From: Punica granatum
Taxonomy: Eukaryota > Streptophyta > Magnoliopsida > Myrtales > Lythraceae
Direction: 5' to 3'
Assembly: GCF_007655135.1 (NCBI RefSeq)
Contig: NW_022204114.1
Span: forward strand, 114,590 to 178,589
DNA length: 64,000 bases
Positions within the stretch are counted from its first letter, which is position 1; the number at the start of each line of letters is the position of its first letter. The notes below the pieces were generated by a model. That model worked only from the letters and a program-made list of their open reading frames with translations. It searched no databases and was not told the DNA's origin. Below are positions 1-9,905 of the stretch, in pieces. The translations under genes were made by a program, and so were the position numbers.

Positions 1-387
1 CGACTGATTGAAATGGAGGAATACCGCAATAGGAGGGGACTCGGCTTTCGCCCCTCCTGTCATGAGATCATGCAAGCTCGTCGTGGAAAACATCTACACC
101 GCCTTGCTGCATATTACGGAAAGCTTTGTAGGGACATTCCAGTTCCACCCCTCTCACAGTTTTTTGCAGCACCACCGCAAATCATGGGAGGCACCTCCGA
201 GAGCCCGATCACTAAAACAGATGACTTCTCTTCGGATGCAGTTGAAGCGTTTTTGGCTTTGCCAGCCATATATGTCGTCACTGAGGAGATATCTTCTAAG
301 GTTCATATCCGCCCTGTACGGGAGGATGAGGAGCTTACCAACTGGACTTCAGTTCCGCTCTACTCGACCATAGTTGCCGATGTGTGA
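1..387 (+). CDS. 3' end of gag-pro polyprotein (region after protease), partial
   Basis: Frame 1 is open from the window edge to TGA at 385-387, so the frame enters from upstream and the ATG at 13 is internal. The 128 visible residues carry a glycine-rich G-L-G-F stretch near residue 14 and end in a conserved-looking tail, E-E-L-T-N-W-T-S-V-P-L-Y-S, which I recognise from Tat/Ogre elements just before the pro-RT gap. No protease D-T/S-G motif is inside the window; it would lie upstream. In Ogre, unspliced RNA ends translation here and gives Gag-Pro, while splicing removes the stop and joins to RT. The stop here lies inside the predicted intron (384-572), which fits that model. The short shadow frame at 8-373 is not supported. 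Confidence 0.7.
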   Translation, partial: RLIEMEEYRNRRGLGFRPSCHEIMQARRGKHLHRLAAYYGKLCRDIPVPPLSQFFAAPPQIMGGTSESPITKTDDFSSDAVEAFLALPAIYVVTEEISSKVHIRPVREDEELTNWTSVPLYSTIVADV

Positions 388-572
388 CGGTCTTTATACA
401 TAATGCTACCTGCGTGTCGGCAATGCCATAAGCCACATGACAGAAGAGGGGTTTTTGTTATGGCCTGTTAATAGAATCCCTGCGTGTTTTTTGATTTCCT
501 GTGTCTAAATTCTCTCTCTTGCACTTACTCCTAGCATCTTTAATTTCTAAAACAATTCACTTTCATGTCCAG
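384..572 (+). other. Predicted Ogre-type intron between pro and RT
   Basis: A stop-containing gap separates the gag-pro and RT frames. Its 3' end looks like a plant splice acceptor: a pyrimidine-rich stretch (about 510-563) and TGTCCAG ending at 572. A donor GT at 384-385 would end exon 1 after two bases of a codon, and the first base after 572 completes it, which puts the downstream RT frame in register. The predicted length is 189 bp. The donor context is weak, and the neighbouring GT at 382 gives the wrong phase. The last stop in the RT frame upstream is at 541-543, so the acceptor must lie after that; 572 is the only good AG. Known for Ogre: partial splicing of such an intron sets the ratio of Gag-Pro to Pol. 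Exact borders are inference. Confidence 0.55.
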
Positions 573-3500
573 GCTCCAATCGAATCCAAATCACGGATAT
601 AACGATTCGGATTCACTCAAAACACATCTCGGAAAGTCCCTACCCATATACTTCGGGGAAGGACTTGACGAGGATGGTCGCGTGCCCGAGATAGAAGAGA
701 GTTTGCATCGTCTCGAAAACCACCAACTCACTTCCGTCGAGCCAACCGAAGACATCAACATAGGCAATGCAGAAGAACCACACACCCTTAGAATCAGGAC
801 TGGACTTGACCCTGTACAGAGGGCCCGAATGATCGACTTCTTGACAGAGTATCAGGAGGTCTTCGCTTGGTCCTACGCCGATATGTCAGGCCTAGACCCC
901 TCAATCGTAAAGCATTTCCTTCCACTCGACACTGAAAGATTCCCACCCAAGCGCCAACACTTGCGACGTCAACGAGCTGACCTTCTCTTACGCATTAAGG
1001 AAGAAGTCATCAAGCAGGTAGACGCGGGATTCTTGGAGGTATGCAATTACTATGAATGGGTAGCGAACATTGTTCCAGTGGAAAAGAAGAATGGGAAAGT
1101 CAGAGTCTGCATCGACTACCGAGATCTCAATAGGGCTAGCCCAAAGGATAACTTTCCGCTGCCTCACATCGATGTCTTGGTGGACAATACAGCACGCCAC
1201 ACATAATTCTCCTTCATGGACGGTTTCTCTGGATACAATCAGATTCAGATGGCCGGAGAAGACAAAGTCAAGACCACATTCATCACGATGTGGGGTACAT
1301 TTTGCTACAAGGTCATGTCTTTCGGTGTCAAAAATGCCGGGGCAACCTATCAACGGGCAATGGTTACTCTCTTTCATGACATGATGCATAAAGAGATCGA
1401 GGTCTATGTCGACGACATGATCGCGAAGTCCAAAGAAGGAGAAGATCATTTGGTTAACCTCAAACGATTGTTCAACCGTCTCAAGAAGTATAAACTCCGA
1501 CTTAACCCAGCGAAATGCACATTTGGCGTCAAGTCAGGGAAATTGTTAGGGTTTATAGTTAGTGAGGAAGGCATCAAGGTCGACCATGACAAGGTTAAAG
1601 CGATCATGGAATTGCCCCCTCCATCGACGGTGCGCGAAGTAAGGAGCTTCTTAGGACGGCTGAATTACATTGCGCGTTTCATTGCAAATTTAACAGATAA
1701 GTGCCAACCACTCTTCCGTCTGCTTCGCAAAAATGCAGCGGTCGAATGGGATGACGAGTGTCAGAAAGCTTTTGATACCATCAAGGCATATCTAATTCAG
1801 CCACCGGTGTTGGTTCCACCTTCACCGGATCGTCCTCTCATTTTGTACTTGACGGTGCGCCGACAATCCATCGGATGCATGTTAGGGCAAAAGGACGAAT
1901 CCTCTCACGCAGAGCGAGCAATTTATTATTTAAGCAAAAAGTTCACTGAAGGGGAGTCCAACTACCCTGAGATAGAGAAAATGTGTTGCGCACTTGTGTG
2001 GGTCATGCAAAGGCTCCGACAATACACTCTCTACCATACTGTTTGCCTGCTGTCGAAGATAGATCCTTTGAAATATCTACTTAGCAGTCCGTCCTCCATG
2101 AAGAACATAGCAAAATGGCGTTGCCAACTGACTGAGTACGACATCGAATATGTGTCGCGCACATCAATGAAGGGCCAAGCGATAGCAGATCATCTAGCAG
2201 AGTTCCCAATTGTCGATGACACACCAATCAACTCTGACTTTCCAGATGAAAGAATCCTCCAAATGAGTGGTGAGGAGGAAATCATTAGATGGAAGATGTA
2301 CTTTGATGGTGCAGTCAATTCCACCAGGTCAGGTATTGGCGCAGTGCTGATATCCCCGGAAGGGCGTCATTTCCCTGTTGCAGCGAAGATTGATTTCCCC
2401 TGCACCAACAACATAGCCGAATATGAGGCATGTATCCTCGGCTTGCAGGCGGCGGTCGACCTCAAAGTCAAGGAGCTTGAAGTGTTTGGAGATTCTATGC
2501 TCACAATCTTTCAGACACTCAAACAGTGGAAGACGAAAGATCCGAAACTGGTGCCATATCATGAGTACCTCGAAGACTTGACAGAGAACTTCAAGGACAT
2601 TTCATTTACATACACACCGCGCATGAAGAACCAGTTCGCCGATGCACTCGCAACGCTCGCTTCCATGGTTAGCATTACAAAAGAGAATCTCATCGAGCCC
2701 CTCGAGTTTGAGATTGCTCAGAGCCCTGCCCATTGCGATGTAATCGACGCTGTCGACGGCAAACCGTGGTATGCAGACATTAAACACTTGCTACAAACGG
2801 GTCAATTCCCAGCATTCACCGATCGACATGACCGAAGGACTCTTCGGCGCATTGCAGCAAATTTCTTCCTGAGTGGTGAAACCCTTTACCGCCGTTCATT
2901 CGATGCCACACTGCTTCGGAGTGTTGATGAGAATGAGGCACAACGCCTCATGGAAGAAGTGCACGAGGGAAATTGCGGACCTCACATGAACGGGCTCATG
3001 CTAGCAAAGAAGCTCATGCGACTCGGGTATTTCTGGTCCACCATGGAGACTGACTGCGTCAAACATGTCAGGCATTGTCATTTGTGTCAAGTCTACGCGA
3101 ATCAGATCAGAGCACCACCCAACGAGCTGCATCCAATGGCTGCTCCTTGGCCCTTTTCAATGTGGGGCATGGACGTAATTGGTCCTATCAACCCCAAAGC
3201 ATCCAATGGGCACTTGTACATACTGGTAGCTATCGATTACTTCACCAAATGGATCGAAGCTATCACCCTTGCATCGGTCACTGCAAAAATCGTGGCACGC
3301 TTCCTCAAACGCGACATTATCGCACGTTACGGGGTCCCTGCGACACTTGTCACAGACAACGCCAAGAATTTGAATAATAAGCTCAGTGACGATCTCTGTG
3401 CACAGTTCAAGATCCTACACCGCAACTCCTCTCCGTATCGTCCACAAATGAACGGCGCGGTAGAGGCAGCAAACAAGAACATAAAGAAAATCATTGAAAA

Positions 3501-4014
3501 GATGATAGTGAATTACAAAGACTGGCACGAGATGCTCCCGTTCGCACTCTTGGCGTATCGGACTTCTATCCGCTCGTCCACCGGAGCAACCCCGTATTCT
3601 TTGGTTTACGGCATGGAAGCAGTTCTTCCAATCGAAGTAGAGATTCCCTCTATGAGGGTCCTTGCCGAGTCCAAGCTTAAGGAAGCAGAATGGGCGAAGC
3701 AACGCTACGAACAGCTTAATCTCATTGATGAGAGGCGGCTAACAGCACTTTGCCACGGTCAGTGCTATCAGCAAAGAATGGCCCGAGCTTTTAATAAGAA
3801 AGTTCGTCCTCGCGAGTTCAGCCCCGGTGACCTCGTCCTGCGGAAAGTTTTGCATATCGCCCCTGATTCCAGGGGCAAGTTTCCTTACAAATACGACGGT
3901 CCCTTCATCGTTAAAGAAGTCTTTGATGGCGGGGCAATCATTCTCAATGATATGGACGGGAACGAGAACGCTCTTCCGGTCAACGCTGATACACTTAAGA
4001 AATACTATCTGTGA
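565..4014 (+). pseudogene. pol: Ogre/Tat pol: reverse transcriptase, RNase H, second RNase H, integrase; one nonsense codon
   Basis: The frame is open from 544 to 4014 except for TAA at 1204-1206, inside RT just before the M-D-G-F-S-G-Y motif. RT shows V-R-V-C-I-D-Y-R-D-L-N near 1103 and the catalytic Y-V-D-D at 1405-1416. The first RNase H (about 1828-2200) has L-Y-L-T-V where the first catalytic Asp is expected, so it is probably inactive, as usual in Tat elements. The second RNase H (about 2290-2660) keeps D2305, E2419, D2491 and D2641 (nucleotide positions of codons). Integrase has an H-H-C-C finger (2962, 2983, 3076, 3085), a D-D-35-E triad (3172, 3355, 3463) and G-P-F at 3898-3906; no chromodomain is evident. 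ATG 565 falls inside the predicted intron, so true RT coding probably starts at 573. Apart from the one stop, the catalytic residues of RT, second RNase H and integrase are in place, which suggests recent decay. Confidence 0.9.
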
Positions 4015-4183
4015 TGGTGTTTCTCTCATTCCACTGTGGATGTTTTTCTCAAATGCACATTACATTTTTAGCTTTCTTCGCATGTACAATTTCCCAGCAC
4101 TTTCATTTCTGTTTACTAATACACTCCCCTCTTCTCCTCTTTCCCTTTCTCTGAACTTTTCCTGAGAGAAAAATAATGAATCT

Positions 4184-4470
4184 CCCGCTAGGTTGAAAAC
4201 CTCTTCGAGGCGGCCTGGGCAAAATTTAGGGAATGAGGGGCACGGTTTAAAATCCCGCAAAGGGGGGCCGTGGCAAAAGGAGAGTACAAAACGAAATCCT
4301 CGCTAGAGTGAAAACCCGAAAGGGCGCCCTAGGCAAAAATTAGAGGAACCGAGAGGTATGACCAGATCCAATCAGGACGGTCATAGCAAAAGGTGAGCTC
4401 TAAATGAGAGAAAAGTCTAAAAGAATACCCCGCTAGGTCGTCACGCGTCTTGCGACCTAGGCAAAAGTTA
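4184..4470 (+). repeat. Diverged short hairpin modules in the 3' UTR
   Basis: About five related modules occur, each with a C-GCTAG-like left part, a spacer often reading GAAAACC, and a right part ending in CCTAGGCAAAA-TTAGGG or similar. Starts are near 4184, 4252, 4294, 4357 and 4428. The clearest has perfect 8-bp arms, CTAGGTCG (4433-4440) and CGACCTAG (4453-4460), around a 12-nt loop. I recognise this motif family from the 3' UTRs of plant Tat elements; its function is unknown. Confidence 0.6.
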
Positions 4471-4689
4471 GGGGCCTTTGGCAGCTCGACTATGAAATGA
4501 CAACTACACTCAGTGTGAAGCGACAACAAGTAGTAGTTTGGCAGTCTTCGATGCAAGCAAACTCTCTTTGACTCTCACAGCACAAGACACGTTTCGACAT
4601 GCAGTCGAATCGCCGTATCCTTGATTTGGAGGATCCCAAAATCCCTCCGTTTACCTTAAAGCAAATTCTACGGGTCATGCCCGTTCTGT

Positions 4690-4709
4690 AAAAAAAAAAA
4701 AAAAAAAAA
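4690..4709 (+). repeat. A20 homopolymer
   Basis: This is a run of 20 A in the 3' UTR, flanked by TTCTGT and GCCTTTC. It is not followed by TG, so it is not the polypurine tract. It may be a copied poly(A) relic or slippage product, and its length is likely unstable in sequencing. Confidence 0.8.
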
Positions 4710-5129
4710 GCCTTTCTTGTCAAGTCACAATTTAGCGGGAGACGACCACCCCTTTTAATGGTCATTATGTTCAAATCCCCAAAGCATTATTATTCAGACT
4801 TCTTTACACATCCTCATTATGGCTATAGAGTAAGATTGACAACCACTATTAGCTCTTTTGATTCTAGATGCAGGAAGCAGGATGTGAACCCCGACAAGAG
4901 TTTCTTTTTGACGAATGCATGTCTGCCTTATGCCAAAAACTACAGTTTGAATCCGAAGAGAGACCTTCAGGATAACACTCCAGGCATTCAATGACATCGA
5001 AATCAGTTGGCAAGCAATGAAGCGTCCTACCACAGCATCGATTGCAACACGGACGAACTCAGTGATGGAGGAAGCACAATGATTCCTTCCACACCTCAAA
5101 CCACTCCTCAGCGTTTGCATTTACTTCGT

Positions 5130-6584
5130 GCGCCTTTATTTCCGCAATGCACTTTCATTGGCGCGCACCTTCTCAGGATCGCAGTGCGCCTTTATTTCCG
5201 CAATGCACTTTCATTGGCGTGCACCTTCTCAGGATCGCAGTGCGCCTTTATTTCCGCAATGCACTTTCATTGGCGTGCACCTTCTCAGGATCGCAGTGCG
5301 TCTTTATTTCCGCAATGCACTTTCATTAGCGTGCACCTTCTCAGGATTGCAGTGCGCCTTTATTTTCACAATGCACTTTAATTGGCGTGCACCTTCTCAG
5401 GATCGCAGTGCGCCTTTATTTTCACAATGCACTTTAATTGGCCTGCACCATCTCAGGATCGCAGTGCGCCTTTATTTCCGCAATGCACTTTCATTGGCGT
5501 GCACCTTCTCAGGATCGCAGTGTGCCTTTATTTCCGCAATGCACTTAAATTGGCGTGCACCTTCTTAGGATCACTGTGCCCATTTATTTCCGCAATGCAT
5601 TTTAATTGGCGTGCACCTTCTCAGGATCGCAGTGCGCCTTTATTTCCGCAATGCACTTTCATTGGCGTGCACCTTCTCAGGATCGCAGTGCGCCTTTATT
5701 TTCGCAATGCACTTTCATTGGCGTGCACCTTCTCAGGATCGCAGTGCGCCTTTATTTCCGCAATGCACTTTCATTGGCGTGCACCTTCTCAGGATCGCAG
5801 TGCGCCTTTATTTTCACAATGCACTTTAATTGGCGTGCACCTTCTCAGGATCGCAGTGCGCCTTTATTTTCACAATGCACTTTAATTGGCATGCACCTTC
5901 TCAGGATCGCAGTGCGCCTTTATTTCCGCAATGCACTTTCATTGGCGTGCACCTTCTCAGGATCGCAGTGCGCCTTTATTTCCGCAATGCACTTTAATTG
6001 GCGTGCACCTTCTCAGGATCACAGTGCCCATTTATTTCCGCAATGCATTTTAATTGGCGTGCACCTTCTCAGGATCGCAGTGCGCCTTTATTTCCGCAAT
6101 GCACTTTCATTGGCGTGCACCTTCTCAGGATCGCAGTGCGCCTTTATTTCCGCAATGCACTTTCATTGGCGTGCACCTTCTCAGGATCGCAGTGCGCCTT
6201 TATTTCCGCAATGCACTTTCATTGGCGTGCACCTTCTCAGGATCGCAGTGCGCCTTTATTTCGCAATGCACTTTCATTGGCGTGCACCTTCTCAGGATCG
6301 CAGTGCGCCTTTATTTCCGCAATGCACTTTCATTGGCGTGCACCTTCTCAGGATCGCAGTGCGCCTTTATTTCCGCAATGCACTTTCATTGGCGTGCACC
6401 TTCTCAGGATCGCAGTGCTCCTTTATTTTCGCAATGCACTTTCATTGGCGTGCACCTTCTCAGGATCGCAGTGCGCCTTTATTTCCGCAATGCACTTTCA
6501 TTAGCGTGCACCTTCTCAGGATCGCAGTGCGCCTTTATTTCCGCAATGCACTTTCATTGGCGTGCACCTTCTTAGGATCGCAGT
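5130..6584 (+). repeat. 56-bp tandem repeat, about 26 copies, in the retrotransposon 3' UTR
   Basis: A 56-bp unit repeats with strong homogeneity. Key words in order are GCGCCTTTATTTCCGC, AATGCACTTTCATTGGC and GTGCACCTTCTCAGGATCGCAGT split across the unit. Variants include TTTTCACAATGCACTTTAATTGG (near 5361, 5417, 5812 and 5868), a CATTTATTT unit near 5580 and 6030, and a one-base-short unit near 6262. The array ends with a TTAGGATCGCAGTGCACC unit at 6571-6588. Because 56 is not a multiple of 3 and the unit has no stop in any plus frame, long open frames (up to 344 codons) appear; they are not genes. Such arrays in the 3' UTR are known for Ogre-type elements and can seed satellites. Confidence 0.95.
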
Positions 6585-7010
6585 GCACCTTGCAAACCCG
6601 CCGAGCAAGCGCTCGTGCACCTCGCAAGTCCACTGGGTAGGCGCCTTTGAACCATGCAGTTCATTCGGTATGCGCCCCGTGCATATTGCAAACCCTTCGG
6701 GTCAATCCCGACTTTACTGGGGTCAATCCCCTTCGGGTCAATCCCGACTTTACTTTCTGCATTGGGGTCAGTCCCCGTCGGGTCAATCCCGACTTTAATT
6801 GCCTATCTCAGCTCTATTCCGGACTCTACACGTCTATTGTGCGCATCTCACTATATTTCCTTTTTATTAGGTACAATATCCCACATATCCAAAGCAAGAA
6901 GGAGAGGGCCATATAGGACATTCCACCTTGATCATAGCTATCAAACTGGGGTGCTTCTGAAATCCTTGGCTGCATCCTCTACCCGAGCAAGCAGTCAAAG
7001 AGGGGCAAGC
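6585..7010 (+). other. Distal 3' UTR between the 56-bp array and the LTR
   Basis: There is no gene. The stretch contains a short CG-rich segment (6590-6640) and three copies of TCGGGTCAATCCCGACTTTA at 6697-6716, 6733-6752 and 6778-6797, spaced 36 and 45 bp apart, with GGGGTCAATCCCC-like spacers that form small dyads. It ends in the polypurine tract next to the LTR. Confidence 0.65.
6997..7010 (+). promoter_or_regulatory. Candidate polypurine tract (plus-strand primer site)
   Basis: The sequence AAAGAGGGGCAAGC lies immediately before TGTCAGCACC, the proposed LTR start. A purine-rich tract directly upstream of the 3' LTR primes plus-strand DNA synthesis in LTR retrotransposons. The tract is interrupted by C, so the call rests partly on its position against a TG start. 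Confidence 0.6.
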
Positions 7011-8612
7011 TGTCAGCACCTCATTTTGGCTCACCATTCTAAACAACGATATCAGCAATGATCCAAGCCACAACTTGAGCAGAATGCATAAAACGGCTCG
7101 GCAGAGCAAGAAATCACTATTTATCCTCAAGTCGGCAAAATTCGGCAAATGACCCATGGATGTGACAGAAGGACTCCAGGGGTCACCAAAACGCAACAGA
7201 CCGACCAGGGAGCTCAACAATGTCCAAAACCGGCATTTTCAGTATATCACACGGACGATTCTATTTTCCGATAGTTCGCTCGATCATCGGAAGATAGCCA
7301 ATATTGGACTCCAAAAATCCACTCCAGTGCCAAACAGATGAAAAGTTTCCCCAAAGGCGATTTGCAAATCATCTGCTCTATACAGAACAACTTTCTGTAT
7401 ACAGACAACTTTTCAGTGGGAGTCCAAAAATGTCGGTTTCCTGGAGGAAAGTTAATTCCAAATATCAGACGCGGCCATGCACCACCAGCACACAGAGCAT
7501 GAACAATGCTTCAGATGACTCTCGGAAGTAACACAGACGCTTCAAATGACTTCCGAGCGGCAAAACAAGCATACCCTTCTTCAGAAGAGCATAGCCGGAG
7601 AATGGTCTGATGGAATTACGGCAAATGAAGTTCATATCGCATTGCCCTCAAAACTCTAGCGGACATTCGTAATTGGGCAAAACAAACAGCAAAACGCTTA
7701 TCAGTTTCCCGAGTAACCTCCGAGGAGCGGAAATGGCCATTTTCAGTGGAAATGCATATCCGGAGGTTCTTTTCACGGAAACTTGATGTCGAGTGTCTAC
7801 CCTACATCATGTTAGCCTTCTCAAGGCTCAACGTGGAATCGTCGGAATAAACCACACGACTCATCTAGACCTCCCGAGCAATGCTTTAGAGGTCTCAGAT
7901 ACACTTTTCAAGTCATTGGAGGTCTGACCTTGACAAACAGAGATTACAGTAATCTCCGGAGTACCCAAGCAACTCAGAAGTCATCCTGAGAAATCCAGTT
8001 TCGGCCTCCTAGGACGTCTCCGGCCCCACGTTAGCATTATCGGCTCAAGGGATGATTGTTCACGTTGTCTGACAACTTATGTCAAAATGACCAACGTGAG
8101 ATGCAGATACGAGATATGCTGTCAGAAGCGGACAACTTCGCCCTGGTCACTTGCAATGAGCAAAACCGGCTTCCGAGCCTCACGCACATCCGGGACATTT
8201 CTCTATGAAACATGTCAATCTCGGGCTCATTAACTCCGTTTTCACGCGTATATCGACAATTCGACGTTCAATTCGAACCACGAACTTCGAATACGCAACC
8301 AATCGAGACCCGAGTCTTTTCTCGGTTTCACCTCACGAGCCGTGGGACCCACGGGCTGCCCAAGGGCAACCGCCCTTTGCCCCAAAACTTTCGGCCTTTT
8401 CCTCTTCCTCTCTTGCCCTCACCTAGCCCAAAATATCTTTGGTCTTTCTAGTCAACACTCAAGCCATTAACTCCATCTCCATTAATGCTTCTTGGCTCTT
8501 CCTCATCAAGATACATGGAGGACATTCATCCTCATCTCCATTAGGGCAACCGACTTTTGCTAATGAGGCCCTTAATGGTGCTTTGTTTTGCTTAATTGCT
8601 CATTAGCTTCAC

Positions 8613-8621
8613 ATATATATT
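8613..8621 (+). promoter_or_regulatory. Possible TATA box of the LTR
   Basis: TATATATTA sits in an AT-rich stretch inside the LTR, about 330 bp before the 79-bp tandem array. Only the match to the motif supports it; no initiator or transcript end can be seen. Confidence 0.2.
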
Positions 8622-8949
8622 ACATACTTGTCATTAAGTTAATCATTCATGAAGCACACATGATCTTGCTAGTTTCTCCCTCTAGAAAATGCTCTCAACT
8701 TCTTAGGAACCAGCAGCAAGCAAATAACTTCATGAAATCCGAAAACCAAGCCAAATATCCTTAGAGTTTAGGTCGGGATCCATAGCGGGTACTATTCCGA
8801 CTTATATCCAAAATTCCTCAAACTTCATGGACGACATGTTTCGGACCCAAGGATTCCATTTCTGAACCCAGTTTTTTAGTTTGAAGTCATTTGCTCATCG
8901 TTTTGGGTCGTTTTAATCATTTCGGGTGAAGTTGGAGCTCTCGGGTGAA

Positions 8950-9905
8950 CAGTGACGCGTCACCAGCGTCACCAGTGCCACCAGCGCCCGTCACCAAGCA
9001 CCCCAGCGTCCGTCATCGAGCACGCCCGTGCCTGTCACCAGCACCCGTCACCAGCGCCACCAGCGCCCGTCACCGAGCACCCCAGCGTCCGTCATCGAGC
9101 ACGCCCGTGCTTGTCACCAGCACCCGTCACCAGCGCCACCAGCGCCCGTCACCGAGCACCCCAGCGTCCGTCATCGAGCACGCCCGTGCTTGTCACCAGC
9201 ACCCGTCACCAGCGCCACCAGCGCCCGTCACCGAGCACCCCAGCGTCCGTCATCGAGCACGCCCGTGCTTGTCACCAGCACCCGTCACCAGCGCCACCAG
9301 CGCCCGTCACCGAGCACCCTAGCGTCCGTCATCGAGCACGCCCGTGCTTGTCACCAGCACCCGTCACCGGCGCCACCAGCGCCCGTCACCGAGCATCCCA
9401 GCGTCCGTCATCGAGCACGCCGTGCCCGTCGCCAGGGCCCGTCACCGAGCACCCCAGCGTCTGTCATCGAGCACGCCCATGCCTGTCACCAGCACCCGTC
9501 ACCAGCGCCACCAGCGCCCGTCACCGAGCACCCCAGCGTCCGTCATCGAGCACGCCCGTGCCCGTCGCCAGCGCCCGTCACCGAGCACCCCAGCGTCCGT
9601 CATCGAGCACGCCCGTGCCTGTCACCAACACCCGTCACCAGCGCCATCAGCGCCCGTCACCGAGCACCCCAGCGTCCGTCATCGAGCACGCCCGTGCCTG
9701 TCACCAACACCCGTCACCAGCGCCATCAGCGCCCGTCACCGAGCACCCCAGCGTCCGTCATCGAGCACGCCCGTGCCTGTCACCAGCACCCGTCACCAGC
9801 GCCACCAGCGCCTGTCACCAGCGCCACCAGCGCCCGTCACCAGCATCACCAGCGCCTGTCATCGTGCCTGCCGTCACCCGTCATCGTGCCCGACGCCCGT
9901 CACCG
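8950..9905 (+). repeat. 79-bp GC-rich tandem repeat inside the LTR, about 12 copies
   Basis: A unit with GCGTCCGTCATCGAGCACGC, CCGTGCNTGTCACCAGCACC and CGTCACCGAGCACCCCA recurs. The GCGTCC/GCGTCT word starts at 9006, 9085, 9164, 9243, 9322, 9401, 9457, 9536, 9593, 9672 and 9751, so most steps are 79 bp and two are shortened to 56-57 bp. The unit itself is made of a shorter CGTCACCAGCGC-like motif, so it probably arose by stepwise duplication. A 357-codon proline/arginine-rich open frame across it is a by-product of the repeat. The left border is near 8950; the right fades into CGTCACC-like motifs to 9905. Confidence 0.95.

Larger units (their letters stand above)
4015..5129 (+). other. Retrotransposon 3' UTR, proximal part
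   Basis: There is no credible gene. The stretch starts at the pol stop and contains the hairpin modules at 4184-4470, a run of 20 A at 4690-4709, and unremarkable sequence up to the 56-bp tandem array. Short open frames on both strands have no recognisable domain. Long, variable 3' UTRs are typical of Ogre and related Tat elements. Confidence 0.7.

Noticed and set aside
565..567. ATG 565 as the true start of pol
   Set aside because: It lies inside the predicted intron, 8 bp before the acceptor. Ogre Pol is made as a fusion with Gag-Pro after splicing.
301..572. Alternative intron with donor AAG/GTTCAT at 301
   Set aside because: The donor looks better, but joining to 573 puts RT out of frame and hits a stop within a few codons.
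4690..4709. A20 run as polypurine tract or mRNA end
   Set aside because: It is not followed by TG and lies 2.3 kb before the proposed LTR. A copied poly(A) tail is possible but unsupported.
5606..6640. 344-codon open frame
   Set aside because: It spans the 56-bp array, whose unit has no stop in any plus frame. The protein is a 56-residue period made from three frame-shifted units.
7156..7531. Short plus-strand frames in the 5' part of the LTR
   Set aside because: They are 60-75 codons with no domain or conserved start, as expected by chance.
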